Notes under the pieces: model-generated
Seen by the model: the letters and a program-made list of their open reading frames with translations, nothing else
The model's database searches: none
Told to the model about the DNA's origin: nothing
From: a virus
Length of the DNA: 64,000 bases
Reading direction: 5' to 3' (one strand)
Virus record (IMG/VR): IMGVR_UViG_3300028840_002847
Span: 1-64,000 of that record
Part shown: positions 14,904-23,462 of the stretch, piece after piece
How positions within the stretch are numbered: the stretch's first letter is position 1
Layout of the letters: each line of letters opens with the position of its first letter
Translations under genes and position numbers: made by a program

Positions 14904-16825
14904 TGGTTAAGAAGATAAAAGCCAAACTGCAGGATTGTCGCAGGATTATTGAGCCAGAGCCTCAGTGGTCGAGTATAGCCCACGAAAAATTGCCGTTGGT
15001 AGCCTTTGCCGATCCTTCTCTTAACTATCCCCATCACTGGGTAACAAAAGGGAAAGTGAGCGGAGAAACTGGGCGCTATGATGAGGGCAAGCTGTATATT
15101 CACAAAGGCGGCTTGATAGAGTCATATCTGCGGGCGCAGGAAAACGGAGCCTCAGCCCCGGTAATAAACCACCTTAAAGAACATATCGATTCACTCGGTA
15201 TTAAAGTAAGAGAACGGACCGCTCAGCAAGAAGCAGTAGCGCCACTAAAATTGGGAGAAATCAAGATGAATGAAGGTCGCCTTCCCGAAATCGGAGTATT
15301 TGATTTAGATAGAGTAACGACAGAGATAGACCATACCCTAGCCCGTTCCGGTATGGACATAGAAAACCGAGAGTTAGAAGTTATCAACTCTATCGCAAGA
15401 CGCGACCTGAAAAAGAGCGAGATATACACCTTCCCGATGTATATTTCCAATGACCTCCCCGACTCTTATTTTACCCGGATGGACCCTCAGTCAACCCTGC
15501 TTAATTTCGTTGCCGACCTGATCGAGACCAGAGGACTGATGCTGGCTCATGGCGGCGGGTTCCTTGGCGGCGCTGATGCTTCTAACCTTATGCCGATCGG
15601 CTCAAGCTACCATGGAGAATTGACGACGCGGGAAGGTTACTCAGGCAACTGGACCTTGGGGCATTATTTTATCCTCCATGGAATCAATATTGGCGGGGGA
15701 AGGTCAACTGATGATGTTATCAAGCAGATAGATGCAGGTGTTTACCGGCGTGGGTCTGTCGGCTTTACAATAGGCGCTATCGAGGGCGCTACCCGCGGCT
15801 GGTATAAGTGCGAGATATGCGGGAACAACCTAATGTCGGCTGATTGCGAGCACTTACCGGGCATTCTATATCCCGCCGAGAGCGGCGAAGCTAAAATCTG
15901 CGTTGCCCGAGTGATGGATGGACACATGAGGGAAAGCTCACTGGTGTATATGAATGCGGCTCAAGGAACGGTAGTTCAAAAAGCTCAGAGGATGGCAGAA
16001 GAAGGTCAACTCGACAAAAAGAAAATCCTCTCACTTGAGATGTTTTACGGAGTGAGATTTTTCGATAACAACTTTGCGGGCAATAGAGCTCCGGAATACG
16101 ACTGCGAGTGTGTAGATTGCGGTTATGAGACTAAGTCTGCGGAACATTGTAATACTTTGAAGTGTTCGGAATGCGGAGGCGAGATGAGAAGGAAATCTCG
16201 CCCCGGACCGGGACGTTCAATTACGGTGGGCGACGAAGAGCCCGGAATCAATAACAATGAGGAGAATGAGGACATGGATACCGCAAGAGCAATTCTGATT
16301 TCCTTCGTTGGCGGAATAAGAGAGGCTATCGCCCCTGAGGGCAAGCTCAAGAAGCGCTTTGGAGACCTTAATAAGTCTATCGAGGGAGCCGAAGAGCAGG
16401 CCGACCTAGACCCGTGTGTCGAAGAACTACGTGAAATCGTAGTTGAGGCTCATGAGTCAGGCATCGCCAACCGGGAAATCGTCGGAGCTCTGCCGGAAGA
16501 GCAGAGAACCGTCGAAGGCGTCGAAGCACTCATGGCGAAGGCCGCCGACGGCGACCAGTATCGGTCTGATCTATTGACCGAAGCTCTCGCCGAAGGTGTA
16601 CGAGCGGAAGGCAACGATTTTGATGCCGACCATTGGCGCACAGCTCTCGAAAACGAACCGCTGGACTTTATCAAGAAACAGCGGGACGTATGGACCAAGT
16701 CAGCCAAAGCCACCCCGGGACGAAAGACCGAGGATGGGGATGGCGACAAGACTTATGTAGTCGAGTCCAAGCCGGGAGTAAAATTACCCGAAAAAGCCTT
16801 TAAGACGGGTAAGGCCCACGTCTAA
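14903..16825 (+). CDS. Prohead protease fused to scaffold, with zinc-ribbon insertions
   Basis: The 640-residue protein has a middle region (about 170-350) like capsid maturation proteases (YISNDLPDSYF, then RRGSVGFTIG). Two cysteine clusters are inserted, CEICGNN...DCEH and CECVDCGY...CSECGG, a zinc-ribbon feature I do not know as standard. After an Asn/Glu-rich linker, residues from about 458 are helical and acidic like a scaffold. An internal ATG at 16274 with GAGGAG could give a separate scaffold protein. It lies just upstream of the decoration and capsid genes, as expected. Confidence 0.78.
   Translation: MVKKIKAKLQDCRRIIEPEPQWSSIAHEKLPLVAFADPSLNYPHHWVTKGKVSGETGRYDEGKLYIHKGGLIESYLRAQENGASAPVINHLKEHIDSLGIKVRERTAQQEAVAPLKLGEIKMNEGRLPEIGVFDLDRVTTEIDHTLARSGMDIENRELEVINSIARRDLKKSEIYTFPMYISNDLPDSYFTRMDPQSTLLNFVADLIETRGLMLAHGGGFLGGADASNLMPIGSSYHGELTTREGYSGNWTLGHYFILHGINIGGGRSTDDVIKQIDAGVYRRGSVGFTIGAIEGATRGWYKCEICGNNLMSADCEHLPGILYPAESGEAKICVARVMDGHMRESSLVYMNAAQGTVVQKAQRMAEEGQLDKKKILSLEMFYGVRFFDNNFAGNRAPEYDCECVDCGYETKSAEHCNTLKCSECGGEMRRKSRPGPGRSITVGDEEPGINNNEENEDMDTARAILISFVGGIREAIAPEGKLKKRFGDLNKSIEGAEEQADLDPCVEELREIVVEAHESGIANREIVGALPEEQRTVEGVEALMAKAADGDQYRSDLLTEALAEGVRAEGNDFDADHWRTALENEPLDFIKKQRDVWTKSAKATPGRKTEDGDGDKTYVVESKPGVKLPEKAFKTGKAHV
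16274..16825 (+). CDS. Nested scaffold protein from an internal start (putative)
   Basis: ATG 16274 is in frame with the protease gene and follows GAGGAG (16259-16264) at 9 nt. It begins where the protease domain ends, giving a 183-residue acidic helical protein. The arrangement copies the lambda C/Nu3 pair, in which the scaffold is the C-terminal part of the protease gene. Confidence 0.5.
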   Translation: MDTARAILISFVGGIREAIAPEGKLKKRFGDLNKSIEGAEEQADLDPCVEELREIVVEAHESGIANREIVGALPEEQRTVEGVEALMAKAADGDQYRSDLLTEALAEGVRAEGNDFDADHWRTALENEPLDFIKKQRDVWTKSAKATPGRKTEDGDGDKTYVVESKPGVKLPEKAFKTGKAHV

Positions 16826-16873
16826 GACTGGGTTTATTTTTAAGGCACAATCATTGAAAAGGAGTAATGCAGT

Positions 16874-17260
16874 ATGACGATTATCAACGCTGCTCCCTAT
16901 CCTAAAAACATGGATAGTCATGGAACCACCTTCAAGACCGCTCTGGCGGTTTCGGATATCGGAAAGGCTGTAAAGCCTGCGGCTGTTTGGAATGCCGCTA
17001 ACGGTATTACCGTTTCCGCTGTGGGTAACAACGATGCCGTCCTTGGGCGGCTCGCTGTTGTAGAGGGTGATGGCTTCTGTAATGTTCAGGACAGGGGTTA
17101 CATCGAATTCATCTCTGACGGTTCCACCCCGACGCTCGGACAGGGCGTTGTCGGCGGTGCCTCAGCAGGTGCGGTAAAAGGCGCGACTCAGGCTAATGGC
17201 GGTCGCGGAATCATTGTCAGTTACGATATGACAGCCCTTACGGTGCTGGCTCGCTTCTAG
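16874..17260 (+). CDS. Head decoration protein
   Basis: The 128-residue protein is Gly/Ala/Val-rich and beta-like, between protease and major capsid genes, the usual place and size of a gpD-type decoration protein that stabilises the shell. Assignment is by context and composition. Confidence 0.65.
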   Translation: MTIINAAPYPKNMDSHGTTFKTALAVSDIGKAVKPAAVWNAANGITVSAVGNNDAVLGRLAVVEGDGFCNVQDRGYIEFISDGSTPTLGQGVVGGASAGAVKGATQANGGRGIIVSYDMTALTVLARF

Positions 17261-17294
17261 AGCAATTCGATATCTGACTCAACAGGAGATTAAA

Positions 17295-18479
17295 ATGGAT
17301 CCTAAAGTAAAAGTTCAGTATGACGATGGCAGGGACTTCCAACTCCCCGATAACGTGAGGATAGTTCATATCGGCACGGGTGCGAATGACGTTAAATTGT
17401 CAAAGGACCTCTATGCCAGAGCGACTGCGGAAAATAAGACCTTTTCGCATATCCTTGAAGAAATCGATCCTTCGGTGCGTACCCCGGATGGAAAGGTTGT
17501 CGGGTTGGATGCTTACGAGCGTCAGTTACAGCGGTTCGGGATTATTACCCGGGCGTGTCCTGAGGAAGGAATCTACGCAAGTAGGGGTGAGCGCTTTTTT
17601 CAGCCGAACAACCCGACCAGCGCTGTCCTCTTTCCCGAGTTCATTAACCGGATCGCCCGTATGGCGAAGCTTGAGCCTGCAATCGTAGATCAGATTGTCG
17701 GCGTAACCCGTCCTATTACCGGCGACACCTTCAAATCCTTAAGGATTACGTGGGAAGCTGAGAACGTGAAGAAAAAGCGCACCGTGCAGGGAACTGAGTT
17801 TCCTCAGGTGGAGCTAACTTGGGCTGATGAAGCTCTGTCCGTCAAAAAGTATGGACGCTCGATCAAAGCATCTTACGAATTTGTCCGTCGGGTTTCCCTC
17901 GACCTGCTTGCGACTACAATTATGCTAGTCATGCAGCAGAGCCGGGTGAGTGAAGCCGATGATGCCGTAGCTATTGCCCGTTCGGGTATGGCTTCCGGTT
18001 ACCAGTATAATGCTAATGGGACTGCATCGGGTCTGGATAAGGGTTCGGCTACTGGCGCGACTCCGCGGAATTGCACCTACAAGGCATGGCTCAGGTTCGC
18101 CCTGAAGTTCTATCCTTACAAGGTCAATACGCTGATTGCTGGCGAAGATGCCCTGATTCAGTTCCTTACCATGACCAAGCCCGGAGCCGACCCGTTTGAG
18201 CTTCTGGCGGCCGTTAAGGAAGGACCGACTACCATCAACCTGCGGTTAGGTCAGGATATATGGGGACCTGTAAACGTTCTCTATAATACTACCGTGCCTC
18301 AATGGAAACTCTTGGGCTTGCAGAAAGAATATGCCCTTGAGCGGGTAGTTGAGATCGGTGCCGATATGGCCGAAACCCAGCGTTTAATCAACGCTCAGTT
18401 TGAGGAAATCGTTGTCTCGGAGTGTCAGAACTTCGGGAAGATTTATCCTCAGGTTATCCGCGAGCTTACTCTTAATTAA
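17295..18479 (+). CDS. Major capsid protein
   Basis: The 394-residue protein has HK97-fold capsid character: an N-terminal arm, a central FPEFINRIARMA segment, long helices (SIKASYEFVRRVSLDLLATTI), and a C-terminal P-domain with TLIAGEDALIQFLTMTKPG. Its size and its position after decoration protein and before a strong hairpin support the call. Ribosome binding site AGGAG precedes the ATG. Confidence 0.85.
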   Translation: MDPKVKVQYDDGRDFQLPDNVRIVHIGTGANDVKLSKDLYARATAENKTFSHILEEIDPSVRTPDGKVVGLDAYERQLQRFGIITRACPEEGIYASRGERFFQPNNPTSAVLFPEFINRIARMAKLEPAIVDQIVGVTRPITGDTFKSLRITWEAENVKKKRTVQGTEFPQVELTWADEALSVKKYGRSIKASYEFVRRVSLDLLATTIMLVMQQSRVSEADDAVAIARSGMASGYQYNANGTASGLDKGSATGATPRNCTYKAWLRFALKFYPYKVNTLIAGEDALIQFLTMTKPGADPFELLAAVKEGPTTINLRLGQDIWGPVNVLYNTTVPQWKLLGLQKEYALERVVEIGADMAETQRLINAQFEEIVVSECQNFGKIYPQVIRELTLN

Positions 18480-18499
18480 GCTCTAAGACCGAAGAAGAA

Positions 18500-18570
18500 G
18501 GGAAGGTGTCCTCCAGCCGGATCCCACGGTTGGGAGAGGTCGTTGTCTCGGCGGCCTCTCCCACCTTCCC
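18500..18570 (+). terminator. Two-tier hairpin after the capsid gene
   Basis: GGGAAGGTG (18500-18508) pairs with CACCTTCCC (18562-18570), and inside it GGGAGAGG (18532-18539) pairs with CCTCTCCC (18555-18562). The outer and inner stems share a base, so they fold as a long imperfect rod. There is no T-run, so it may stabilise mRNA rather than stop transcription. Confidence 0.5.
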
Positions 18571-18588
18571 GACTTTCCGGAGGTATCA

Positions 18589-18930
18589 ATGAAAAGATTA
18601 CTCATAGTGGCTATGGTAGCCCTCAGTTTAGCCGCTCTCCCCCTTGCAATGGCTCAAGTAGCTACCTCAGGGAAGATGCTAAACGTTACCATGACCTCAG
18701 CCGACACGGAGTATAATACTTCATTAGGCTGGGGAATTAAGTCTTTCACCGTCAGATGCCGGGGCGCTTATGATATGCGCCTCGCCTTTGCTTCGGGGGA
18801 GACTGCAACTAGATATATAACTATACCGTCGAATCAAACGTATTATTCTCCGCCTTGTAACTCGGCGATTACCCTATATTTTCGATGTGCAGAAGCTGGG
18901 CAGATCGTTGAAATCGACTATTGGAAATAA
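18589..18930 (+). CDS. Secreted small protein
   Basis: The 113-residue protein begins with a clear signal peptide (MKRLLIVAMVALSLAALPLA, then MAQ cleavage site). The mature part is beta-rich with three cysteines. It is unusual in the middle of a head operon and opens a block of four exported or membrane proteins. Ribosome binding site CGGAGG. Function is unknown. Confidence 0.75.
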   Translation: MKRLLIVAMVALSLAALPLAMAQVATSGKMLNVTMTSADTEYNTSLGWGIKSFTVRCRGAYDMRLAFASGETATRYITIPSNQTYYSPPCNSAITLYFRCAEAGQIVEIDYWK

Positions 18931-18934
18931 TATT

Positions 18935-19267
18935 ATGGTCGCTCAAGAATCCACTGCTTGGTATAGCTGGGCGCTTACGGGTATATTGGCGTTACTGAAT
19001 CTCTTTGTCGCCTATCTGATAGTACCGCTCCGCTCAGATGTCAAGGAGGTTAAAAAAGATATGGCTGACTGCCAGTTAAAACATGGCCCCAAAATGTTTC
19101 ACCTCGAAGCTGAAACTGCTAGGCAGGCCGCTGATTTGTTGGCTTTTACCGCCGACCTTACTGAAATTAAGGAGCGGACGGCACGGACTGAAACTGAGAT
19201 TAAGGGCATTGTTGCAACCAACCTTAGAATAGAAAGTAAGATAGATAAATTAAACGGCTCTAATTAA
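18935..19267 (+). CDS. Membrane-anchored coiled-coil protein
   Basis: The 110-residue protein has one transmembrane segment (residues 10-31, WALTGILALLNLFVAYLIVPL) and a long helical tail with heptad-like pattern. The arrangement resembles XhlA-type or holin-partner proteins. ATG 18935 is preferred over the longer frame, which overlaps the previous gene. Confidence 0.6.
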   Translation: MVAQESTAWYSWALTGILALLNLFVAYLIVPLRSDVKEVKKDMADCQLKHGPKMFHLEAETARQAADLLAFTADLTEIKERTARTETEIKGIVATNLRIESKIDKLNGSN

Positions 19268-19290
19268 AGACGCAGAAGGAGGACACTGCC

Positions 19291-19698
19291 ATGAAAGGTT
19301 TTCATTGGGTATTGACATTATTGCTTATTTTCCTGATCGGAGCTTGCGCTACCGGGAATATCCTTGAACCAGTAAATGATGTAGCTTACCGGATGTTGGG
19401 CCGTCGGGTAGGGTACCATTTTGCCGGAACCTGCCCGGCAGCGGCCGAAGCAACTCGCCCGGCGGCTAATGAAATTCTTTTAGCAGAAAATATCCAGACC
19501 GCGGCTATTGCCTTTGGCGAAGTTTTAAACAACTCCCTCAGCTATATTGACGATCCCCTCCTTCTTGCTGATGTCGCAGACCTTGCTGATTTGTTTCTTT
19601 CAGCCGATGCCGGAGAAGAGTATTTAGACTGTCTTAAACAGGCGGTAACAGGTTATCTCTTTGGTTTAGACCTCGGATTAAAACCGCCTGCGCCGTAG
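19291..19698 (+). CDS. Small lipoprotein
   Basis: The 135-residue protein has a signal sequence ending in a lipobox (LIGAC, Cys at about residue 19), so signal peptidase II should process it and it should be membrane-anchored. The rest is Ala/Leu-rich helix with two more cysteines. Ribosome binding site AAGGAGG. No family is recognised. Confidence 0.72.
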   Translation: MKGFHWVLTLLLIFLIGACATGNILEPVNDVAYRMLGRRVGYHFAGTCPAAAEATRPAANEILLAENIQTAAIAFGEVLNNSLSYIDDPLLLADVADLADLFLSADAGEEYLDCLKQAVTGYLFGLDLGLKPPAP

Positions 19699-19711
19699 GG
19701 GAGATAATAGT

Positions 19712-22408
19712 ATGAAATCGAAGCACCCTAGATTTACTATCGGCATGGGTTTAATTCTTTTAGCGGCTGTCGTCTTAATAGTCGGTTCCTGTAACGAAGC
19801 TTTCGGAGAGATAAACGAGGGCTTTAATGCCTTTACTGACGGAACACGTCCTGCAGGCTGGGTATTTACTGGTTGCGACCAGAATGACGATACTTATATT
19901 ACCGAATCTAACTCCGGCCTGCTTCCTCCCTCAATTAAGCTAGACGAAACCGACGATCAAATTGTGTCCGAAGAATTTATCGGATATGATTCTCTTGCTT
20001 TTTGGTTAAAAGGACAGGCAACAGATATAAGTAGCGGATTGCTAGTTGAATTATTCGATTCACCTGATTGGACTGAACTAACGGACCTCTACTCGTTGCC
20101 TACTTCTGGGACAACCTTAGGTCCTTTTCCTTTAGCCTCTAATCCATCGAGTTCACAGGTACGATTTACTTATACTAAGAGCGCGGGGAACCTCGCCTTT
20201 GACGATGTCCATATCTATAATCTAACCCCGACCCCTTCGGTAACACCTACACCTTCTATTACACCTACGCCAACTCTTACCCCGGAACCTACGGCTACAC
20301 CTACTCCTTCAATCACTCCGACGCCGACACCAAGCCCTAGCCCCTCTCCTACACCGACCCCTTCTATTACACCAAGCCCAACACCGCTTAGTGTTATGAT
20401 ATACGGTAGCGGTACTCTAGAGGTTAATGGAATATATTGCCCCGAAGGATATTATGAGAGTTGTATCTATTATGTTCATAGGGTGAATGATAATTATAAG
20501 TTAATCCGAAGCACTCCCCCTTCTTCGGAAACATGGAATCTTCTTAGCGGGACAGAAGTTCAATATATGAACCTCGACGATTGCGACGTTGATTTTGATA
20601 CCGCTTCATGGATGAAAGTATTAGGAGATGATCCGGCTCCTTCTTCAATGTATAGTAATTGTGATGTTACAACGCCGACGGTGACGCCGACGCCGATCCC
20701 GACAGCCACACCTTCTATGACCCCGCCTACCCCTTCCCCGACAGCATCGGCTACACCATGGTCATGGGGAGGCCAGATAAAGATAGCTACTTCTAATTTA
20801 TCTCAAGGCTTCGCCCCGGTATATTATGGGGAGCCTGCCCTCCATTTATTTCAAGGCCTAAAACCCGATATCGTTTTTATGCAAGAATGGATGGCGCAAT
20901 CTACTTCAAACCGCAGGGAGTTCGTAGATACAGCTTTTGGAGAGGATTTTTATTATTATGTAATCCCGGGCGGCTCAATGCCAACGGGCTTTATTTCGAG
21001 ATGGGAATTTCAAACTATGGGAACATGGGCTCAGGAAACAGTAGCGCTAAGGGACTTTGCTTGGGCTACTATGACCCTGCCTCATGGTGAACTTCTCCAG
21101 TTGACTTCGGCTCACCTGAAATCGGGAAGCACCGCAGAAGACCTTGCAAAAAGGACCTATGATGCTGAGATATTAAAAGGCTATATCCAAGCTAACTTTG
21201 ATGATGAGTATTATATTATTGTAGGCGCAGATACAAATGCTCAAAACGACGAAGAAGCTCAGTTCGCAATATGGACGTCTTTCTTATCTGCAGACGAAAA
21301 CCGCCCTGCAGATCAGAATGGTGATAAGGACACAAATGCGAACCGGGATAAACCTTTTGATTGGATAATGCCTAATGCGAACGCCGCGGCTAAAGAAGTA
21401 AGTTTCAATGTAGGGACTTGGGAGTTTGAACAGGGGATTGTTTTTGACAGCGAAGTGTACACTCCTTTGACCGATGTAGCCCCTATTGAATATGAAGATT
21501 CTCACGCCGAAGGACTAGCTCATATGTTAGTTCTTAAGACGTTCCAGTTTGGGGCTTCTCCTTCTCCTTCGGTACCACCGACCCCGACGCCCAGTATTAC
21601 ACCGACTCCAAGCATTACCCCGACGCCGACTGTTACACCCACTCCGAGCGTTACCCCGACTCCCACTCCGACTCCGAGTGTTCCCCCGACACGGACACCG
21701 ACACCTTCGATAACCCCGACTCCATCAGTTACTCCGACTCCATCAGTTACCCCGACTCCTTCGGTTACGCCTACGCCAACACCGACGCTGACTCCTTCTC
21801 CTTCGCCATCGCCGACTTTAACCCCGGAGCCGACAGCCAGTGTAACTCCAACCCCGATACCTACTCCCTCTCCGATCGCCACCCCGACTCCTGCTATATG
21901 CACTCGGCTCGATGAAAGGTTTAATGGATTTGATACAGGTACCAGACCGACAGGCTGGACTTTTACTGGCTGCGACGCAAACTCTGATACATATACTGCT
22001 GTTGGGAGTTATGGTTATCAGTCGCCATCTATAAAATTAGACGCTACTGCGGACAGGATAGAAACACCTGTCTTTTTATCTGGCGAATGGTTACAGTTTT
22101 GGGTTAAAGGGCAGGGAACAAATACCGAAAGTAGTCTGTTGGTTGAAGAATATTATTCTTCTTCTTGGGTCGAGTTGACAAATCTCCTACCCGTAGGTGG
22201 TTCTGCTAGGTATATCCAAGGCTTAGATTTAAACTCTCATTCAACTAAAATGCGCATGACTTATACTAAGTCTGTCGGGAATGTAGCCCTAGATGATTTG
22301 ATGATTAAATGCGATATTACTCCGACGCCATCTCCGACGCCCCAGCCCAGAGAAAAAGGGGCGGTCATGATGCGGCGCAGAAGTATCCCCGTCCAATGGA
22401 GAGAATAA
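19712..22408 (+). CDS. Large lipoprotein with EEP-type phosphoesterase domain and Thr-Pro linkers
   Basis: The 898-residue protein starts with a signal sequence and lipobox (IVGSC, about residue 27). Residues about 30-170 and 740-880 are copies of one beta-sandwich-like domain (both contain RPxGW-FTGCD and LKGQ/VKGQ). In the middle (about 350-610) is an endonuclease/exonuclease/phosphatase-like domain: [50 protein letters not shown] and a final [11 protein letters not shown], matching the order of EEP active-site motifs. (TP/SP)n linkers join the parts. It should be a surface-anchored nuclease or phosphatase. It is not a typical virion protein and looks like cargo. Confidence 0.75.
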   Translation: MKSKHPRFTIGMGLILLAAVVLIVGSCNEAFGEINEGFNAFTDGTRPAGWVFTGCDQNDDTYITESNSGLLPPSIKLDETDDQIVSEEFIGYDSLAFWLKGQATDISSGLLVELFDSPDWTELTDLYSLPTSGTTLGPFPLASNPSSSQVRFTYTKSAGNLAFDDVHIYNLTPTPSVTPTPSITPTPTLTPEPTATPTPSITPTPTPSPSPSPTPTPSITPSPTPLSVMIYGSGTLEVNGIYCPEGYYESCIYYVHRVNDNYKLIRSTPPSSETWNLLSGTEVQYMNLDDCDVDFDTASWMKVLGDDPAPSSMYSNCDVTTPTVTPTPIPTATPSMTPPTPSPTASATPWSWGGQIKIATSNLSQGFAPVYYGEPALHLFQGLKPDIVFMQEWMAQSTSNRREFVDTAFGEDFYYYVIPGGSMPTGFISRWEFQTMGTWAQETVALRDFAWATMTLPHGELLQLTSAHLKSGSTAEDLAKRTYDAEILKGYIQANFDDEYYIIVGADTNAQNDEEAQFAIWTSFLSADENRPADQNGDKDTNANRDKPFDWIMPNANAAAKEVSFNVGTWEFEQGIVFDSEVYTPLTDVAPIEYEDSHAEGLAHMLVLKTFQFGASPSPSVPPTPTPSITPTPSITPTPTVTPTPSVTPTPTPTPSVPPTRTPTPSITPTPSVTPTPSVTPTPSVTPTPTPTLTPSPSPSPTLTPEPTASVTPTPIPTPSPIATPTPAICTRLDERFNGFDTGTRPTGWTFTGCDANSDTYTAVGSYGYQSPSIKLDATADRIETPVFLSGEWLQFWVKGQGTNTESSLLVEEYYSSSWVELTNLLPVGGSARYIQGLDLNSHSTKMRMTYTKSVGNVALDDLMIKCDITPTPSPTPQPREKGAVMMRRRSIPVQWRE
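20235..21895 (+). repeat. Thr-Pro-Ser repeat-coding tracts
   Basis: Three low-complexity tracts, roughly 20227-20393, 20671-20760 and 21557-21895, encode PTPS/ITPTP repeats. The last is longest. They are interdomain linkers and create long minus-strand open frames that are artefacts. Confidence 0.85.
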
Positions 22409-22409
22409 T

Positions 22410-22859
22410 ATGAGTTATACCCCGAGAATATTGACAGCTTCTGACGACCTGCAAGGTGTCCGCCATGCTGCCCAGATGAACAATAAGACATTGCCCGACA
22501 GCAGGATACTTTCGACTGCTTATCTCCCCTCTACCGAGGCAAAGGTTATTAAGTTAATCCCGGGTTATGCGACCCTAGGGACAGATGATACTCTGCTCTT
22601 AAAATCAGGGGTAACAAATCTAGTTGCCGCCCGTGCTATCAGGGTAGCTATGGAGATAGAGAAGTCCTTAGAGTATGAGTATAAGCGTACCCGGGAAAAG
22701 ATGGCGCAGGCTCTAGAAGACCAAGCCGCCGAAGACCTCGGAGGCATCTCGGTACTCTCAGACGAGATTACCCCTGCCGATATTCTCAGAGTGTCTGGCC
22801 CGACGAGAGCCGCTAAGGAAAACTCTACCTTTTTATATGAAACTTCGGTGATCCGGTGA
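22410..22859 (+). CDS. Head-tail connector protein
   Basis: The 149-residue protein, helical with Lys/Glu-rich segments, follows the cargo block and precedes tail genes, the place of gp6-like connectors. It begins 2 nt after the previous stop. Assignment by context. Confidence 0.5.
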   Translation: MSYTPRILTASDDLQGVRHAAQMNNKTLPDSRILSTAYLPSTEAKVIKLIPGYATLGTDDTLLLKSGVTNLVAARAIRVAMEIEKSLEYEYKRTREKMAQALEDQAAEDLGGISVLSDEITPADILRVSGPTRAAKENSTFLYETSVIR

Positions 22860-23443
22860 TAGAAGATACCTATACCAAAACCATTACCCTGACTCGCCTA
22901 ACCGCCGAGGTGCTCGCGGCGGCTACCCCTACAGCTAGCATGACTCCCAATTATCAGCCAGCGGGAGCGGCTAATATGATGGTACGCTTGCGGGGCGGTT
23001 CCTCAGGCGGGAATATAACCGTCATAGGACAAGTCGGCGGGGCGCCCGATACCGAAGTTATCTCATTGGCTTCCGGCGACACGGGACAGCAGGGAACAAA
23101 ACTCTTTACCACAGTCGGCAGCTTTACCCTGTCTGGAATATCAGACGGGACAGTTGAGGTGACGGCTGTAAGAAGCTCAGGGGAACCCTATACCCGGGAA
23201 CTTATAGTTAGCACTATCATGGGGCGTATAAAAGCCCGGAAAGGGTATCTCAGAATGATAGCTACGGGGCGCGACCCCGTTTCAGATTATGTCATGGCCT
23301 GCATGGGCGCTGACGAAATCAAAGAGGAAAGATTTGTCTATACAGACGGGAAAAAGTATGAGATAACTTTTGTTTCACCAGTAGCCCAGCTCGGAAATGT
23401 AAATTGCGATCTGCACTACGTCGAAACTTCAGAAGGCCCTTGA
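22856..23443 (+). CDS. Putative head-tail joining or stopper protein
   Basis: The 195-residue, beta-rich protein starts at a GTG overlapping the previous stop by 4 nt. It is Gly/Thr-rich with no recognised motif. Position suggests head completion, not proven. Confidence 0.5.
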   Translation: MIEDTYTKTITLTRLTAEVLAAATPTASMTPNYQPAGAANMMVRLRGGSSGGNITVIGQVGGAPDTEVISLASGDTGQQGTKLFTTVGSFTLSGISDGTVEVTAVRSSGEPYTRELIVSTIMGRIKARKGYLRMIATGRDPVSDYVMACMGADEIKEERFVYTDGKKYEITFVSPVAQLGNVNCDLHYVETSEGP

Positions 23444-23462
23444 GGCCTATAAGGAGGACGTC

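Noticed and set aside
20227-21903. Tandem repeat array that could suggest CRISPR; minus-strand Gly-Val-rich frame
   Set aside because: The repeats are Thr-Pro codon tracts in a real gene; there are no constant repeats with unique spacers. The Gly-Val frame is its antisense shadow.
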